Shown here in pieces: positions 1-11,674 of a stretch of 64,000 nt of DNA (position 1 is the stretch's first letter; each line of letters opens with the position of its first letter). The stretch is from Chaetoceros tenuissimus (Eukaryota > Bacillariophyta > Thalassiosirophyceae > Chaetocerotales > Chaetocerotaceae): positions 1,116,001 through 1,180,000 of the forward strand of contig BLLK01000058.1 of NCBI GenBank assembly GCA_021927905.1, given 5' to 3'. A program made the translations under genes and the position numbers. The notes beneath the pieces were generated by a model. It did not search any database. It had not been told where the DNA came from and saw only the letters and a list, made by a program, of their open reading frames with translations.

Positions 1-359
1 AAAAGATTTCCATCATCACTCATATCTATACTTGATCCAAACTGGCCTTGCTGATTGCCTATGATATGTGATCCAAGGGGGTACCACATAGACTCGATGG
101 TTGTCGAAGTAGTATTGAATTGATAAATATGTACGTCGCCATTGAAACCACTTTTGCTTTGACTTCCGACAGCAATACGATCACCTGCACCATTAATTGC
201 TACTGTTACTCCAAAATAAGACGTCTTGTTGTTTGAACGCAGGTTTACTCCTACTTGTTTATAATTATAATTTATAGAATTGTCATCCTGTCCAATTTTA
301 GAAGGGTCCAGTTTTCTAAGGAGTCTCTGGCGCCTAGAAGAACTGTTTATTTCGCTCAT
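1..359 (-). CDS. FG-GAP-like repeat protein, 5' part only
   Basis: The ATG at 359 opens a minus-strand frame that runs off the left edge, so only about 119 residues are visible. The start is hydrophilic and Arg-rich (MSEINSSSRRQRLLRKLD). It is followed by a unit reading YFGVTVAINGAGDRIAVGS and a second beginning FGSSIDMSDDG. These match the FG-GAP-like beta-propeller blades that are abundant in diatom proteins, often extracellular ones. An open stretch at 397-559 on the same strand could be an upstream exon: a GTGAGT donor at about 397 and a CAG acceptor just before the ATG would join in frame through a 38-base intron, which is short for this region. No signal peptide is visible from the ATG used here. 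The family call is fairly secure; the start and function are not. Confidence 0.6.
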   Translation of the reverse strand, partial: MSEINSSSRRQRLLRKLDPSKIGQDDNSINYNYKQVGVNLRSNNKTSYFGVTVAINGAGDRIAVGSQSKSGFNGDVHIYQFNTTSTTIESMWYPLGSHIIGNQQGQFGSSIDMSDDGNL

Positions 360-741
360 CTGCCTTTTTCTCTGATCTAATACCTTTGAGCACTCACAGC
401 GATAGCAAGTAGCCCAGTCTCGATAGTGGTATTGACTGTTTTGTCTAGGTATGGTGAGTGCTTGGCAGACTGTTGTACTAGAGTAAATGTTTGTTTTTCT
501 TTCACTTCATCGTATAGTAGTTTCTGTTGAGCACAACAGGTGCGATGCTCTCTGGACAAAAATTGGTGAGATCTAAATAAATGTAATTTGGATCATTTTT
601 AAAAATTGACTTCAACATACGATAAAATTAGTTTTACTTGGATTTTTACTTTTTCAAGATTTTCATAATAGCCATATATGCAGCCACAATGGCATGATCA
701 CCTAGTGGGTACCCAGTATATAGAGTATACCCTCCAATATC
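360..741. other. Intergenic stretch between two minus-strand genes
   Basis: This 382-base stretch separates the start of the FG-GAP gene from the 3' end of the 6-phosphofructo-2-kinase gene. It contains a 60-codon minus-strand open stretch (377-559) that may be an upstream exon of the FG-GAP gene. The rest is AT-rich and shows no recognisable gene or element. Confidence 0.5.
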
Positions 742-2510
742 TTATTTACGAACTGGAAAAATGCTCTCGCGTCCATGCCACGATAACGCAGAGTCATTTG
801 ATAGTGCAGAATCACTACGTGAATATCGCTCATTCAAGGAATGACCTTCGACATGAAGCTCGTGGATACTTTCAGTCCAGCCTCCACCAGTACTAGGTGA
901 ATACTTGATAACAGTATGCATGGGGACTTCAATCGAGGTGCACTCCTTGATAGGTGATCTTCTGAAATACGCCATTAGTACTTGCAAAACACTTACATGA
1001 CTGACCAAACAAGCCATGTTGACTTGTTGCTCCATGTCAATGATGCATGTTTCTAAACGATTGATCAAATCTGCATAGCATTCTCCACCAGGAAATCTAG
1101 TCAAGAACGGATCCTTTTCCAACATAGCATAGAATGCAGGATTGATTTCTTTGATTTCGTCAAGTTCCATTCCTGAATAGTCTCCTTTATCCAAGGGATT
1201 CAAGTTTGGCAACTCATCAATGACAAATGGAAGAGTCTCCCATGAGACTGTCTCAACTGCGCGAGGCATAGTAGAAGACATGATATGCATGTGAAATGGC
1301 AACTCCACATCTTTTTCATCCAAGTGCTCTGAAAAATCAATTGGTGCGAGACCATAGACAGAAGTTCCTAGTATTGATCGAGTCCCCATTGCGGATTTCA
1401 TAGCGTCGACAGATTTTTGATTAAACTCTTCTCCTTCCTTACGAATAAAATCTTCCAAAGCATTGCGAAATGCAATACCACGAGGTCCCAGAGTATCTCC
1501 ACGCAGTCCGTGACTTGATAGCCTTGTATCTTCGTCACTATAAGAACCTTGTGTTTCTCCAGCTCTCACAAGATAGATTGGTCTTGATCCAATGTTCCAA
1601 CTCATCAAGCAAGGAACCATGGTCTTAGCCATGCGCCCATAAATATGATTTACAAGCAATTTTGAGGATAGATTAAAAATCTTGATGTAAGATTGTGTAT
1701 CATCTTCAATTGTCTCATACGCAGCTTCATACTTTTCAACTCTAGATCTAAGATCTGCAATTGCCTCTTCTTCAGTCATGTCTGCAAAATCAGGAGAGTT
1801 TTTGACTTTGAAACGGAAATTCTCTTCAAGTAATTCATCATCATCACAAATACTTTCTACAAAGACACATCCAGTCTTTTTCCCAAGTCTTTTAATAGGA
1901 GATGTTGCTTCTTCAAGAACCCATCTTCTACGTTCAACTGTAGAATTTGTTGCATCAAAAATAGCAATACGACTTGTGATAAAGCTTGCCTTTGATGCAA
2001 TCTGCAAAATTGCCTTTTCTGCATTCAACTCTTCTTCATCCTTTTCTTCAAAGTCTAGCCACTCCAACATGGCTTCCATTGCAACTTCAGCAGATTTCTG
2101 TCTGATCAAATTTGCATGTTCATTGTTGGTATCGAAAAAGTCTGCATCTCCACTAGCACCGAATTGCTCTTGAACTACTCTTCTATATTTTCCCACATTG
2201 AATATCTTACATTCGTTACCGCGCCATGTAAGGAAAGATTGAAGCTTTCGTGCAATAAAACTTTTTCCTCTTCCAGGCAATCCAACTAGAACAATTACAA
2301 GTCTTTCCGAGTGCTTTGTGAGGTTTCTTCTCTACGTGAATGATTACAAATAGAGTGAGTTTAGTGGGAAATCTAATATACCCTTACATCTCACCTCTAG
2401 AATATTCTTACCTGGGCAAGTTTCTTCAGTGCCACAGCTGTCACCTCAGTGGCTTCTGTGGATCCCTGATTGTAGTAGTCTTTTGATTCAGAACGTTGAG
2501 AGGCCGGCAT
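742..2510 (-). CDS. 6-phosphofructo-2-kinase / fructose-2,6-bisphosphatase-like, phosphatase site changed
   Basis: Two exons (2412-2510 and 742-2331) with an 80-base GT-AG intron give 562 residues. The N-terminal domain is a 6-phosphofructo-2-kinase, which makes fructose 2,6-bisphosphate, a cytosolic regulator of glycolysis. Visible motifs are the P-loop GLPGRGKS at residues 50-57, FNVGKYRR, FDATNSTVERRR and ESICDDDELLEENFR. The C-terminal histidine-phosphatase domain starts near residue 285. Its RHGE motif reads RAGE, so the nucleophilic His is Ala290. The second His is kept (SHVSV, H478). By family knowledge the phosphohistidine intermediate could not form, so the protein is predicted to be kinase-only, like yeast Pfk26, which also lacks this His. 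It is transcribed divergently from SPB1 across a gap of 373 bases. Confidence 0.92.
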
Positions 2511-2883
2511 GACAAATATGATATTGAAATGTAAAGGAAAAGATACACATCTATGGGAAAGAACTCTAAAAAGATGTAGAGTGTTCAGAGTTCAGAGTTT
2601 GTAGGTTTGTAGGTTGTAGAATAGAAAGAGGAAGCCGCTGGTAGCCTGTTAGTCGTTTTCAAAGATCCAAAAAAAGGCCTAAAAGAGTTCTGATGTTCCT
2701 CGTTTATCTCTGTAGACTTGGGGACTCATCCTAGGCCACCCATTTTACAATTTCATATTTTCTTTCATTTCTCTTGAATAATATTGAATTCAATTGAAGT
2801 AAGCTCAGCCTGTCCTATTCGTAATATAGGTGCTATTTCTCTTTACTCTTTCTAGTTCAGGTTCACAATTTCACTTTCCAAAT
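2511..2883. promoter_or_regulatory. Shared divergent promoter region, PFK2-like / SPB1
   Basis: This 373-base gap lies between two divergent start codons (2510 minus, 2884 plus), so it must carry both promoters. It is AT-rich with pyrimidine-rich runs near the SPB1 start. No specific element could be assigned. Confidence 0.5.
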
Positions 2884-5800
2884 ATGCCAGAGCACACAAA
2901 GAGAAAGAAGTTCCATGATAAGGACAAGTACTACAGACGTACGTATAGTTTTTGCTGCATAGAATTTTATATTCTTTTCTCTTCCTAATCTCTAATACTT
3001 CATAACAAAACAGTTGCCAAGGAACAGGGGTACAGATCCCGTGCAGCGTTCAAATTGACTCAAATCAATCGTAAATTTCATTTTCTCGAGTCTGCGTCTG
3101 TAGTAATTGATCTTTGTGGTGCGCCAGGAGGATGGACACAAGTATGTCAACGTACCATGAACAAAAGCAAAGAGAACATTCTCATGGCAGTTGATATTTT
3201 GCCAATGAGATCAATTCCAAATGTTATTACTTTGATTGGAGATATTACTACTGAGAAATGTAAAGCACAAATTAAGGCGCAGCTTCAGACCTTGACGGCA
3301 GATGTAATTTTGTGTGATGGTGCACCGAATGTTGGAGCGAGTTATGATCGTGATGCATATCAGCAGAATGAAATTGCTTTGCATGCACTCAAGTGTGCTA
3401 CTCAGCATTTGAAACGTAACGGAACATTTGTGACCAAAATGTATAGATCTAGTGATTATTCATCTTATATTTGGATCGTCAAACAATTGTTTGAATCTGT
3501 GCAGGCTGTTAAGCCAAATGCGAGTCGTAGTCAATCTGCAGAGATTTTCTTGGTTTGTACAGGATATTTGGATCCAACTTATATTGATCCGAAAATGTTG
3601 GATCCTAAATGTGTTTTCGAACAAGTAGATGGAGCTGCAACTGGTGGAGGAGACGGTGCACAGAAGGAGCAAAAGGGAATCACCATCTTTCATAAGCAAT
3701 TTGATAAAAAGAGAAGATCAAGACAGGGATACGATATGGAGTTTTTAGATGCTACCATGAGAAATATTGGTTCTGTAGCTGACTTCATTGAGTCTTCTGG
3801 AAGTGGATATGGTAAGGGTGTCACTGATGGAAATAACAAGGATCCAATTCAAATGTTGAGTTTCTGTACCGGCTTGGGTTTCAAGTGTCACTTATGTAAC
3901 GCCAAAGAAGAGCAGAAAAGGAAAAAGCCTGAAGAACGCCAAGATATTCCTGACTGTAATTGTGAATTTTACTTGAATCATCGCTTGACTACTCCAGAGA
4001 TTAAGGCTTGTGTTTCTGATCTCAAGGTACTCAACAAGGGAGACTTCAAAGGACTCTTGATTTGGAGAGAAAAGTTACAAGCTGCTATGAAAGCAGAGGG
4101 AGCTGATTCTGACGACGATTCTGATGGAGAAGGTGGGGTTTCCAGAAAAAAATCAGGAGCAGAATCTGATGAGGATTTGGACTCAGATGCAGAGGAGAGA
4201 AATATTCAAGATGAAATCGAAGCATTGCGAGCTAAGAAGCAAAGAGAACAAAAGAAAATTAAACGTAAGGAAAGAGAAGCTGCAGCAAAGAGAAGGAAGC
4301 GTGCCGCTTTGGGAATGGACTTGAATGCTATTGAGCTCCCAGAAGCAGAAAGAATGTTTAATTTGACAGATATTCATTCTGCAAAGGATCTCGAGAAGGC
4401 ACGAGAGGTTGATCTTGGAAAAGTGTCTGACGAACAGCTTTTTGCAAAGGAAAGTGACGACGAAGAAGAGACTGATGTAGTTGTGAATGATAAAGGAGAA
4501 ATTATTGCTCAGGGAGAAGCTGATGACATCGATGAAGATAATGGATATAGTTATCGTCTCGACCGTGAGCTTGATGCTGCATATGATCGTTACTTGTCCA
4601 ATACCAAAAACAAGTCTGCCAAGTCTGGCACAAGGTCTGCGAAGAGAAGCAAAAGACAAATGCGTCTGAAGGCTGCAGAACAAGCAAAAGAAGACGAAGA
4701 AATGATGATGGACGATGATACTAAAAAATATGCAGAAATGCTTCAGGGGCCTAAGGACAGCGATGAAGACTCAAGTGACGACGACAGAGAAGATGCATAC
4801 TCTTCCGATGATGATGACGGCTTCCATGATACTCCCGTGACTCCGTCGGAACACAAGGAAAAGAAGACAAAAAAGAGTGATCCTGTTGATGCTAACCCTC
4901 TTATCCATAGACTTAAAGATGAGGCAACCTCTATCAAAGCTGCGAGATGGTTTAGCAATCCATTGTTCGAAAACATTGGAACCACAGCATCCTTCGCCAC
5001 AATGACTGGAACTGAAGGTACAAAGAGTGGAAAGGATATTGACGACTATGATGATAGTGAGGAGGAGCAAAGTGTTCAAGAATTGAGTGATGACGAAGAT
5101 GTGAAGCGAAAGAAAAAAAGGAAGAACAAGCGCAAACAAACTCAAAACAGCGATTCAAGTGAAGACGAAGAAGATGGTCCTATGACTGTTGATGATGTGC
5201 TTGCAATGATGCCAAAAACTGACAAGCAGATTCGGCACGAAAAGAGAATGAAAGCATTGGAAAGAAAGGAGAGGAGAGATGCTCGTCGTGCACGCATGGC
5301 TGGTGAGACTGGTGACTTTGAGGTAGTGGAAGGTGAAGCTGAGGAAGAAACTGAAGATTTCAAAGAGAAAATGGCTGGTCTTAGTGACAAAGAACGTGCA
5401 AAGGTAATGGAAGCCAGGGCACTAATCAAGGCTGGGCTTGGGTCAGGAAATAAGGAGAAAGAGTCTGATGGTTTCGAAGTTGTTTCTGCATCTGATTCGA
5501 AAAGAGGTAAATTGCTCCCTATTCTTGATGATCGTGAATACAACTCTGAGAATGAAGCCTATGATAGCGATGATTATGCTGAAACTTTAGCTCTTGGAAC
5601 TATGATGCTTCGTCAAAGCAAGGCAAAATCGCTCGTGGATGCGTCTTACAATAGATTTGCATGGAATGATCCAGAAGATCTACCTGATTGGTTTTTGGAT
5701 GATGAATCCAAGAACTACCGCCCTCAACTTCCAATTCCACCAGAACTAATGGCAAAGATGAAGGAGAAGTTCATGAGTCTTGCTGTGAGACCTATCCAAA

Positions 5801-6135
5801 AAGTTGCAGAAGCAAGAGCAAGAAAGAATAGAAGAGCCCAATCGAAGCTTGCTGCGGCAAAGAAAAAGGCAGAGACTGTTGCCAACTCGTCAGAAATGTC
5901 TGAAGCAATGAAACTCAAGGCTATCAGTAAGGCGATGCGTGGTAACGATAATTCAAGGCCGGGCAAAACATATGTAGTAGCGAGTAAGGGTTCAAATAAG
6001 GGAGGCAAGGGCATCAAACTTGTTGATAAGAGAATGAAGAACGATAAGAGAGCTATGGATCGTGCAACTAAGAAGAGAAAGAATGGAAAGAAGGGAGGCC
6101 TCACTGGAAGCAAAAAGAGGCGTCAGCATTCGTAA
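2884..6135 (+). CDS. SPB1: rRNA 2'-O-methyltransferase SPB1 (FtsJ-like, nucleolar)
   Basis: Exons 2884-2938 and 3014-6135, with a 75-base intron (GTACGT...CAG), give 1058 residues. The N-terminus MPEHTKRKKFHDKDKYYRLA continues into the FtsJ/RrmJ domain. The SAM motif is VIDLCGAPGGWTQ. The K-D-K-E catalytic tetrad is visible as K32, D120 (ILCDGAPN), K160 (FVTKMYRS) and E195. A long acidic and Lys/Arg-rich linker follows, then a Spb1-type C-terminal domain around 830-1000 and a basic tail for nucleolar retention. In yeast, Spb1 methylates the large-subunit rRNA A-loop guanosine and is needed for 60S assembly. The protein is longer than yeast or human Spb1 (about 840-850 residues), mostly through the charged linker. 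The ATG was chosen because the short first exon restores the conserved N-terminus. Confidence 0.95.
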
Positions 6136-6378
6136 GAAATACAAAATAATATTTAAGAGGAACACATAATAAGCAATATTTAGTTTCACCATGTCTAAAT
6201 AGGATGTTTTCCATTGTATTCTATGTTGGCGATATCGGAATGAAATAAAATGACAGTTCATGTCGAAAAATACAAAAATACTTTTTGTTCATGCATGTGA
6301 GAAAGATTGGTGGTTATCTTCCCCAAAAGATATCCATCAAAGAGACAATTAAAATTAAACAGATTCAGCTTTCTGAGT

Positions 6379-8799
6379 TTATTTAGGCTTTGTATAAATT
6401 GTCTTTTTCTTATCCTTCACGTAAGGGGCTAGCGAAGCACAAAAGATGCATGTGCCTTTTTGTATATCGTCACATTTACTGCCTGGATTAAGGTACATGA
6501 GGCTTCCATTATCTTCCACACCGTTCATATGTACTGAAAAAGTTCTTGCTTCGTCTACTGGATCATATTCATCTGATGACTTTTTGAAGCAATCAAGTTC
6601 ATTGTCATAAGGATGGAAAGTTACATGACTCAAGACTTTGAAATCTGGTGAGCCTATTTGTTTTGTGAGGTAATGTTCAGTAATCAAGTCTTGACCAAAT
6701 ATGTGATACAAGTTTCGATCGTAATTTGACACGGCTATGTTCATAGCATCCTCGAGAACTATTTGTAAGAAGTGATTTTGGGGGTTAAACGTCATTATTG
6801 AAGTGCCGACCATTTTTGTTTGAGATGTTTTCCAAGCAGCTAGGTTTTCAAATGACTTTGGTAAGGCCTGTATCAAATGTGCATCAATATCCATTGCTAC
6901 ACCTCCATATCTCTCAAGCATAAACATTTTCACCAAATCAGCTTCATGCGTATACCAGTGCTGGTTCTTCTTCAATTCAGGCAATTTCTGAATAAATGAT
7001 TGTCCAATCTCATGAGTCAAAAATTGAGCATGCTTAAATATTTCTTCAAAATCATAAGGTGCGATTTCGAAATTGTACCCTGTTTCCTTAAATATATCAA
7101 ACTTGCTATCACGAGAAGGAATAGTGTTAGTATGTACCACTACCTTAGCATTGGGATGGAAAAAGTAAATGGCTTCAATAGTTCTCATGATATTGTGTGT
7201 GATGGTTTCAGGTGCAGTAGTGACGACTAGCTGGAAGAAATCATGTGTTGGATATTTTGACTCTGAAGGTAAATTTTTTCCCAGTCTCTTTAGGGGCAAC
7301 ATTCCAAATAGATTCGCACTATCATAATGCAGCATATTGATTTCCTTTAAATGTTGAACGAAACTTGCTCGATAGCGATCCATGACATGCACACCTGGAT
7401 TTGGTCCAATATCTTCAATGTTGATGTCTGGCCAATTCCAAATAGTATCAGGACCAGTTTTTTGTCGATGGAACATGTGTGCTGATCCATGCAGCCTACC
7501 ATCCAACGAATATAAATCTCCCACCAATATAACCGACGCACCATTGGCCATGGCTAAATATGCAGTTTGAGCCTTGAAGCAAATCACAACCTTTGCCTGA
7601 GCAATGGCACGCATCACATCATACGCATACTTAAATCTCGATTGCGAATCTAATTCCTCTTTGTCAAGTTTGGTTCTAACATAGTGCGCCCGATCCAAAA
7701 TGTCTTGAGGAATTTTATTATCATATTTTGCTCCCTCATCCCAATCTACAATAATGACTTGGTTCCTGACTTTTGGCTCTGGAAAGTTCAAAGTCATGGT
7801 CAGAACGGAACTGAAGTAACTTTCAATATCATTTTCTCTAAAAACTTGATCAGTCAATCCATCCACTGATCCTACCGGTCCGTGATCTCGATTATATATC
7901 TTAAAGTACTCCACATGCTCCTTCACTAAATGCTTCGTATTGTCATCAACATGCATCGAAGTCATTACAACTTTTGCCTTTGAATGAGGTGGAAACGCTG
8001 CGTCTTTGCCATGCCACCCATTCATAAAATACATGCCTTCAAAGGTAGGTACACCATATTGAGTATCAATTAAATCGGTCAAGTATGGTAAATACTGCAA
8101 ACTTGCCAAACTCGCCATTTCATCTTCAACATTCGCATAACCTTGTTGGAGTACATGACTATTATATTCCAAGATCCCATATTTATCAGGTAACTCTTTA
8201 TAATGTATCGAAAATGGCGGCACAGCTGTTGCATCCGTAGGATTATAATTCTGATACAATTTCACATCTTTACTACAGACCAAATCATGTTTTGCATTAC
8301 CGAGTATTCGAACACATGCATTGTACTTTGATTTTAGAATAGAAATCATGGTGACGGACTGTACATGATGCGGAAAATGATCTCCATGTAGAAACTTATA
8401 CCACACGTGATGTTGAATAAATTCGTCAAAGTTTGAAGAGATACCCAAGAAATGAGACAAGTTGAGCATGAATGGGTCGGGATAAAAGTCAATCTTTTGA
8501 TGAAGGGGTACACATGGCGAATATGAGCAAATGAGTTTCTCGTCGGGTGACAAGTCATCCAAGGGCGGCGGTGTAGGATAGGTCCATATAGCAAACAGTT
8601 CAGGAATCTGATTAGTTCCCGATTTGGCCTTGTATGGATTTTCTGCATTTTTCTTTTTATTCTCCGAGAAGGAAAGACTAGAGAAGGTACCTATGACTAT
8701 AATGTACATCATTATCCCGAGGCAAAATTTGAGAAACTTTCGTTGTTTCTTGACATTGTCGTTGTAAGCTGTCAGCTTCGTGTAGTTAATCTTCATCAT
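6379..8799 (-). CDS. Type II membrane glycosyltransferase with GT32-like DxD domain
   Basis: A single exon of 806 residues. A short basic cytoplasmic tail (to about residue 25) is followed by one membrane span (about 26-45), the layout of a Golgi type II enzyme. The middle (about 150-480) resembles a glycosyltransferase fold, with FKAQTAYLAMANGASVILVG. The C-terminal part carries EADLVKMFMLERYGGVAMDIDAH near residues 620-640, the DxD sugar-nucleotide site of the Gly_transf_sug (GT32/Och1-like) family. The protein probably adds sugars to secreted glycoproteins or wall polysaccharide. Two transferase-like regions in one chain would make it bifunctional, but the first region is assigned only by general resemblance. 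Donor and acceptor cannot be told from sequence. Confidence 0.75.
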   Translation of the reverse strand: MMKINYTKLTAYNDNVKKQRKFLKFCLGIMMYIIVIGTFSSLSFSENKKKNAENPYKAKSGTNQIPELFAIWTYPTPPPLDDLSPDEKLICSYSPCVPLHQKIDFYPDPFMLNLSHFLGISSNFDEFIQHHVWYKFLHGDHFPHHVQSVTMISILKSKYNACVRILGNAKHDLVCSKDVKLYQNYNPTDATAVPPFSIHYKELPDKYGILEYNSHVLQQGYANVEDEMASLASLQYLPYLTDLIDTQYGVPTFEGMYFMNGWHGKDAAFPPHSKAKVVMTSMHVDDNTKHLVKEHVEYFKIYNRDHGPVGSVDGLTDQVFRENDIESYFSSVLTMTLNFPEPKVRNQVIIVDWDEGAKYDNKIPQDILDRAHYVRTKLDKEELDSQSRFKYAYDVMRAIAQAKVVICFKAQTAYLAMANGASVILVGDLYSLDGRLHGSAHMFHRQKTGPDTIWNWPDINIEDIGPNPGVHVMDRYRASFVQHLKEINMLHYDSANLFGMLPLKRLGKNLPSESKYPTHDFFQLVVTTAPETITHNIMRTIEAIYFFHPNAKVVVHTNTIPSRDSKFDIFKETGYNFEIAPYDFEEIFKHAQFLTHEIGQSFIQKLPELKKNQHWYTHEADLVKMFMLERYGGVAMDIDAHLIQALPKSFENLAAWKTSQTKMVGTSIMTFNPQNHFLQIVLEDAMNIAVSNYDRNLYHIFGQDLITEHYLTKQIGSPDFKVLSHVTFHPYDNELDCFKKSSDEYDPVDEARTFSVHMNGVEDNGSLMYLNPGSKCDDIQKGTCIFCASLAPYVKDKKKTIYTKPK

Positions 8800-9213
8800 G
8801 GAAAATACAGAGTGAAGATGTTTCTTGTTGATATCGTCTGTACCAGGGAGAGTTTTGTAAATAAATTGCTGGAATCAAGTGATATGAATGATGATGAAAG
8901 ATGAAAGCAATGTCAGGTTTACAAATCGAAAGAAAAGTGAGGTCATTGAGGTCATTTCACTCCTGTCAATGGCTTTCTTATTCTCCGAAGAAAAGAGGAT
9001 ATTCTATTTTCAAATATAAAGTAGGGTGTCTTATAAATACCAACCCGATAGAGAAATCTTGACATTAAGCTTCTCACATTTTCAAGCCATTGATCTCTTC
9101 TTGAAGATCCGATCTTTCCAGTGATTGTTGTATTTGATGTCACCTTTCTACAATCTTTCTCATTTCATTACAGTATTACTATTTATTACAGAGGTTGTCT
9201 CTGATTAACAAAG
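8800..9213. promoter_or_regulatory. Divergent promoter region, glycosyltransferase / acetyl-CoA synthetase
   Basis: This 414-base gap separates two divergent start codons. A short open stretch on the minus strand (8952-9143) has no recognisable protein character. The bases before 9214 are AT-rich. No defined motif was recognised. Confidence 0.45.
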
Positions 9214-11451
9214 ATGAAATTTCAAAGCCAATCAATCTTTGCAGCACTCTTGACTGCTGCTTGTGTTGGTGCTTTCTCCACCACTCCTGCTCCTTCTACA
9301 TCAGCACTCCTGTCATCTACTTCTTCTTCTTCTACCCAGTTATGCGAAGCAAAAGACCATGAACATGCTGCATCTCCAGTATACGATGCGATCTCTACCA
9401 ACACTGCTTTCTCATCGTATCAGACTAGACATGCAGAAAGTATATCCAACCCATCTGCATTCTGGGCCAAAGAAGCACATAAACGTCTTTCCTTCTTCAC
9501 TCCACCGCCTAAATCTCATCCAACTATTCACGGCTCACTCGAAAAAGGTGATGTGAAATTCTTCCCAGGAGCAAAATTGAACGTATGTTACAACGCCATT
9601 GATCGCCATGCACTCGCTCGTAATGGAAAAGGAGGAAATGATGTTGCAATGATTTGGGAAGGGGATGAACCTACCGATACCAAATCATTTACTTACAACG
9701 AAATGCTAGAGAAGGTGTCACAGATTGCAAATGCATTGAAAAATCAAGGTGTGAAGAAGGGAGATGTCGTCACCATTTACATGCCCATGATTCCTGAATT
9801 GCCAATGACCATGTTGGCATGTGCTAGAATTGGTGCTGTCCATTCTGTCGTCTTTGCGGGATTTAGTGCGGATGCTTTGGGAGCTAGAATTCATGCAAGT
9901 CAGTCGCAATTTGTTGTCACTGCTGATATTGGGTTGAGAGGGACAAAGAAAATTCCATTGAAGGATATTGTTAATGATAGTTTGACCAAGTTTGACAATG
10001 AAAATTTGGTTGACAAGGTTATGGTATATGAACGTTTCTATGATGATTCAAATGAAGATGAGGAGACTGAAGATAGTGAAGCTGCTCCATATGATATGAA
10101 ACCAAAAGATATAAGAATGAATCCTTTGGTAAATAAAATGAAGCCATACTGTGTACCAGAAGTTATGGACGCAGAAGATGAGTTGTTCATTTTATATACT
10201 TCTGGAAGTACTGGTTTGCCAAAGGGTTTGGTACATACTACTGGAGGATATGCATTGTATGCTGCTTTCACCACACAAACTACTTTCAACTTGGAAAAGG
10301 GTGATATTTTTGCTTGCGGTGAGTTCTATACATAAATAGTGTTGATTCTATTCGTTTCTCTAATTTGCTTCTTTGTTACTAACCCATCCATGATTTGCCA
10401 TGATTCATCAGTCGCTGACTGTGGATGGATTACTGGACATACTTACGTAGTTTATGGTGCACTATTGAATGGAGGAACCACTTTTGTTTTTGAATCTACT
10501 CCAATGTACCCAGATGCTGGGCGTTATTGGGATATGATCCAAAGACATAAAATTAATGTTTTCTACACTGCACCAACAGCAATTCGTTCACTCATGCGTT
10601 ACGGGGATAGTATTCCGAAAAAGTATGACCTTAGTAGTTTGAAGGTACTTGGATCTGTCGGTGAACCAATTAACCCAGAAGCATGGCGTTGGTATTATGA
10701 AAATATTGGTAATAGCAAGTGCACTGTGGTAGATACCTACTGGCAGACTGAGACTGGAGGACACATTGTTACCAATATTCCAGGAGTGACCCCAATGAAA
10801 CCAGGAAGTTGTACTCTCCCTATGTATGGAATCGACACTGTTGTTTTGGATGCACAGACTGGAGAAGTCGTTGAAGGAAATGATGTGGAGGGTGTTCTGG
10901 CAATTCGTCAACCATGGCCAGGAATGGCTCGCACATGCTTGGGTGATCACAAGAGATACATGGCTACCTACTTGACACAATATCCTGGATACTACTTCAC
11001 TGGTGATACTGTATACCGTGATTCAGATGGTTTCATTTTTGTTACTGGAAGATGTGATGATGTATTAAATGTCAGTGGACATCGTATTGGAACTGCTGAA
11101 GTGGAGAGTGCTTTGGTCGGACATCCTTTGGTAGCACAGGCAGCTGTAGTTGGTAAACCACACCCAATCAAGGGACAATCTATTAGCGCATTTGTAATGC
11201 TGGTAGAAGGTGCAGAAGAAAGCGAAGACTTGATTAAGGAAATGAAAATGGAAGTACGATCTGGAGTTGGACCATTTGCATCTCCGGACCAAATTGTAGT
11301 TAGTCCTTCCCTTCCAATGACAAGAAGTGGAAAGATCATGAGAAGAGTTTTGAGAAAAATTGTAGCAGGAGAAGCAGACTCTTTGGGAGATGTTTCAACA
11401 CTTGCTGATCCTTCAATTGTTGATGTATTGATTGAAAAAGCAGCACCATAA
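9214..11451 (+). CDS. Acetyl-CoA synthetase, predicted plastid-targeted
   Basis: Exons 9214-10318 and 10412-11451 with a 93-base intron give 714 residues. The splice restores [15 protein letters not shown], which is conserved in the family. The enzyme makes acetyl-CoA from acetate, ATP and CoA. Motifs are the adenylation loop [11 protein letters not shown] (about residue 329), WQTETGG and the C-terminal [11 protein letters not shown], whose Lys is the catalytic and acetylatable residue. The N-terminus is a signal peptide ending in CVGAF followed by a Ser/Thr/Pro-rich stretch. In diatoms a Phe at the cleavage point (ASAFAP-type motif) directs proteins across the four plastid membranes. It therefore probably supplies acetyl-CoA to plastid fatty acid synthesis. 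Location is inferred from sequence only. Confidence 0.93.
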
Positions 11452-11674
11452 TATTGATATAATTTTTATCCTGTCTAATAAAAATATATGACAGTCTTCG
11501 AAAAAATACAAAAAGGTTTCTGTGATAACTCAGATTATGTAGATTATCTTTGTAGGAACAAAAAATTATTCTCAAGACATATGCTATATATTCCTACTTG
11601 GTTCAGATCCTTCTCTAGATTGGCCTTTGAATGCAAGAGACATGTGACCTTTTACCTGTGAAGATTGAAAGCAC

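Noticed and set aside
4183-5145. Several minus-strand ORFs of 85-166 codons inside SPB1
   Set aside because: They are antisense to the acidic, Lys-rich linker of SPB1, where stops are rare on both strands.
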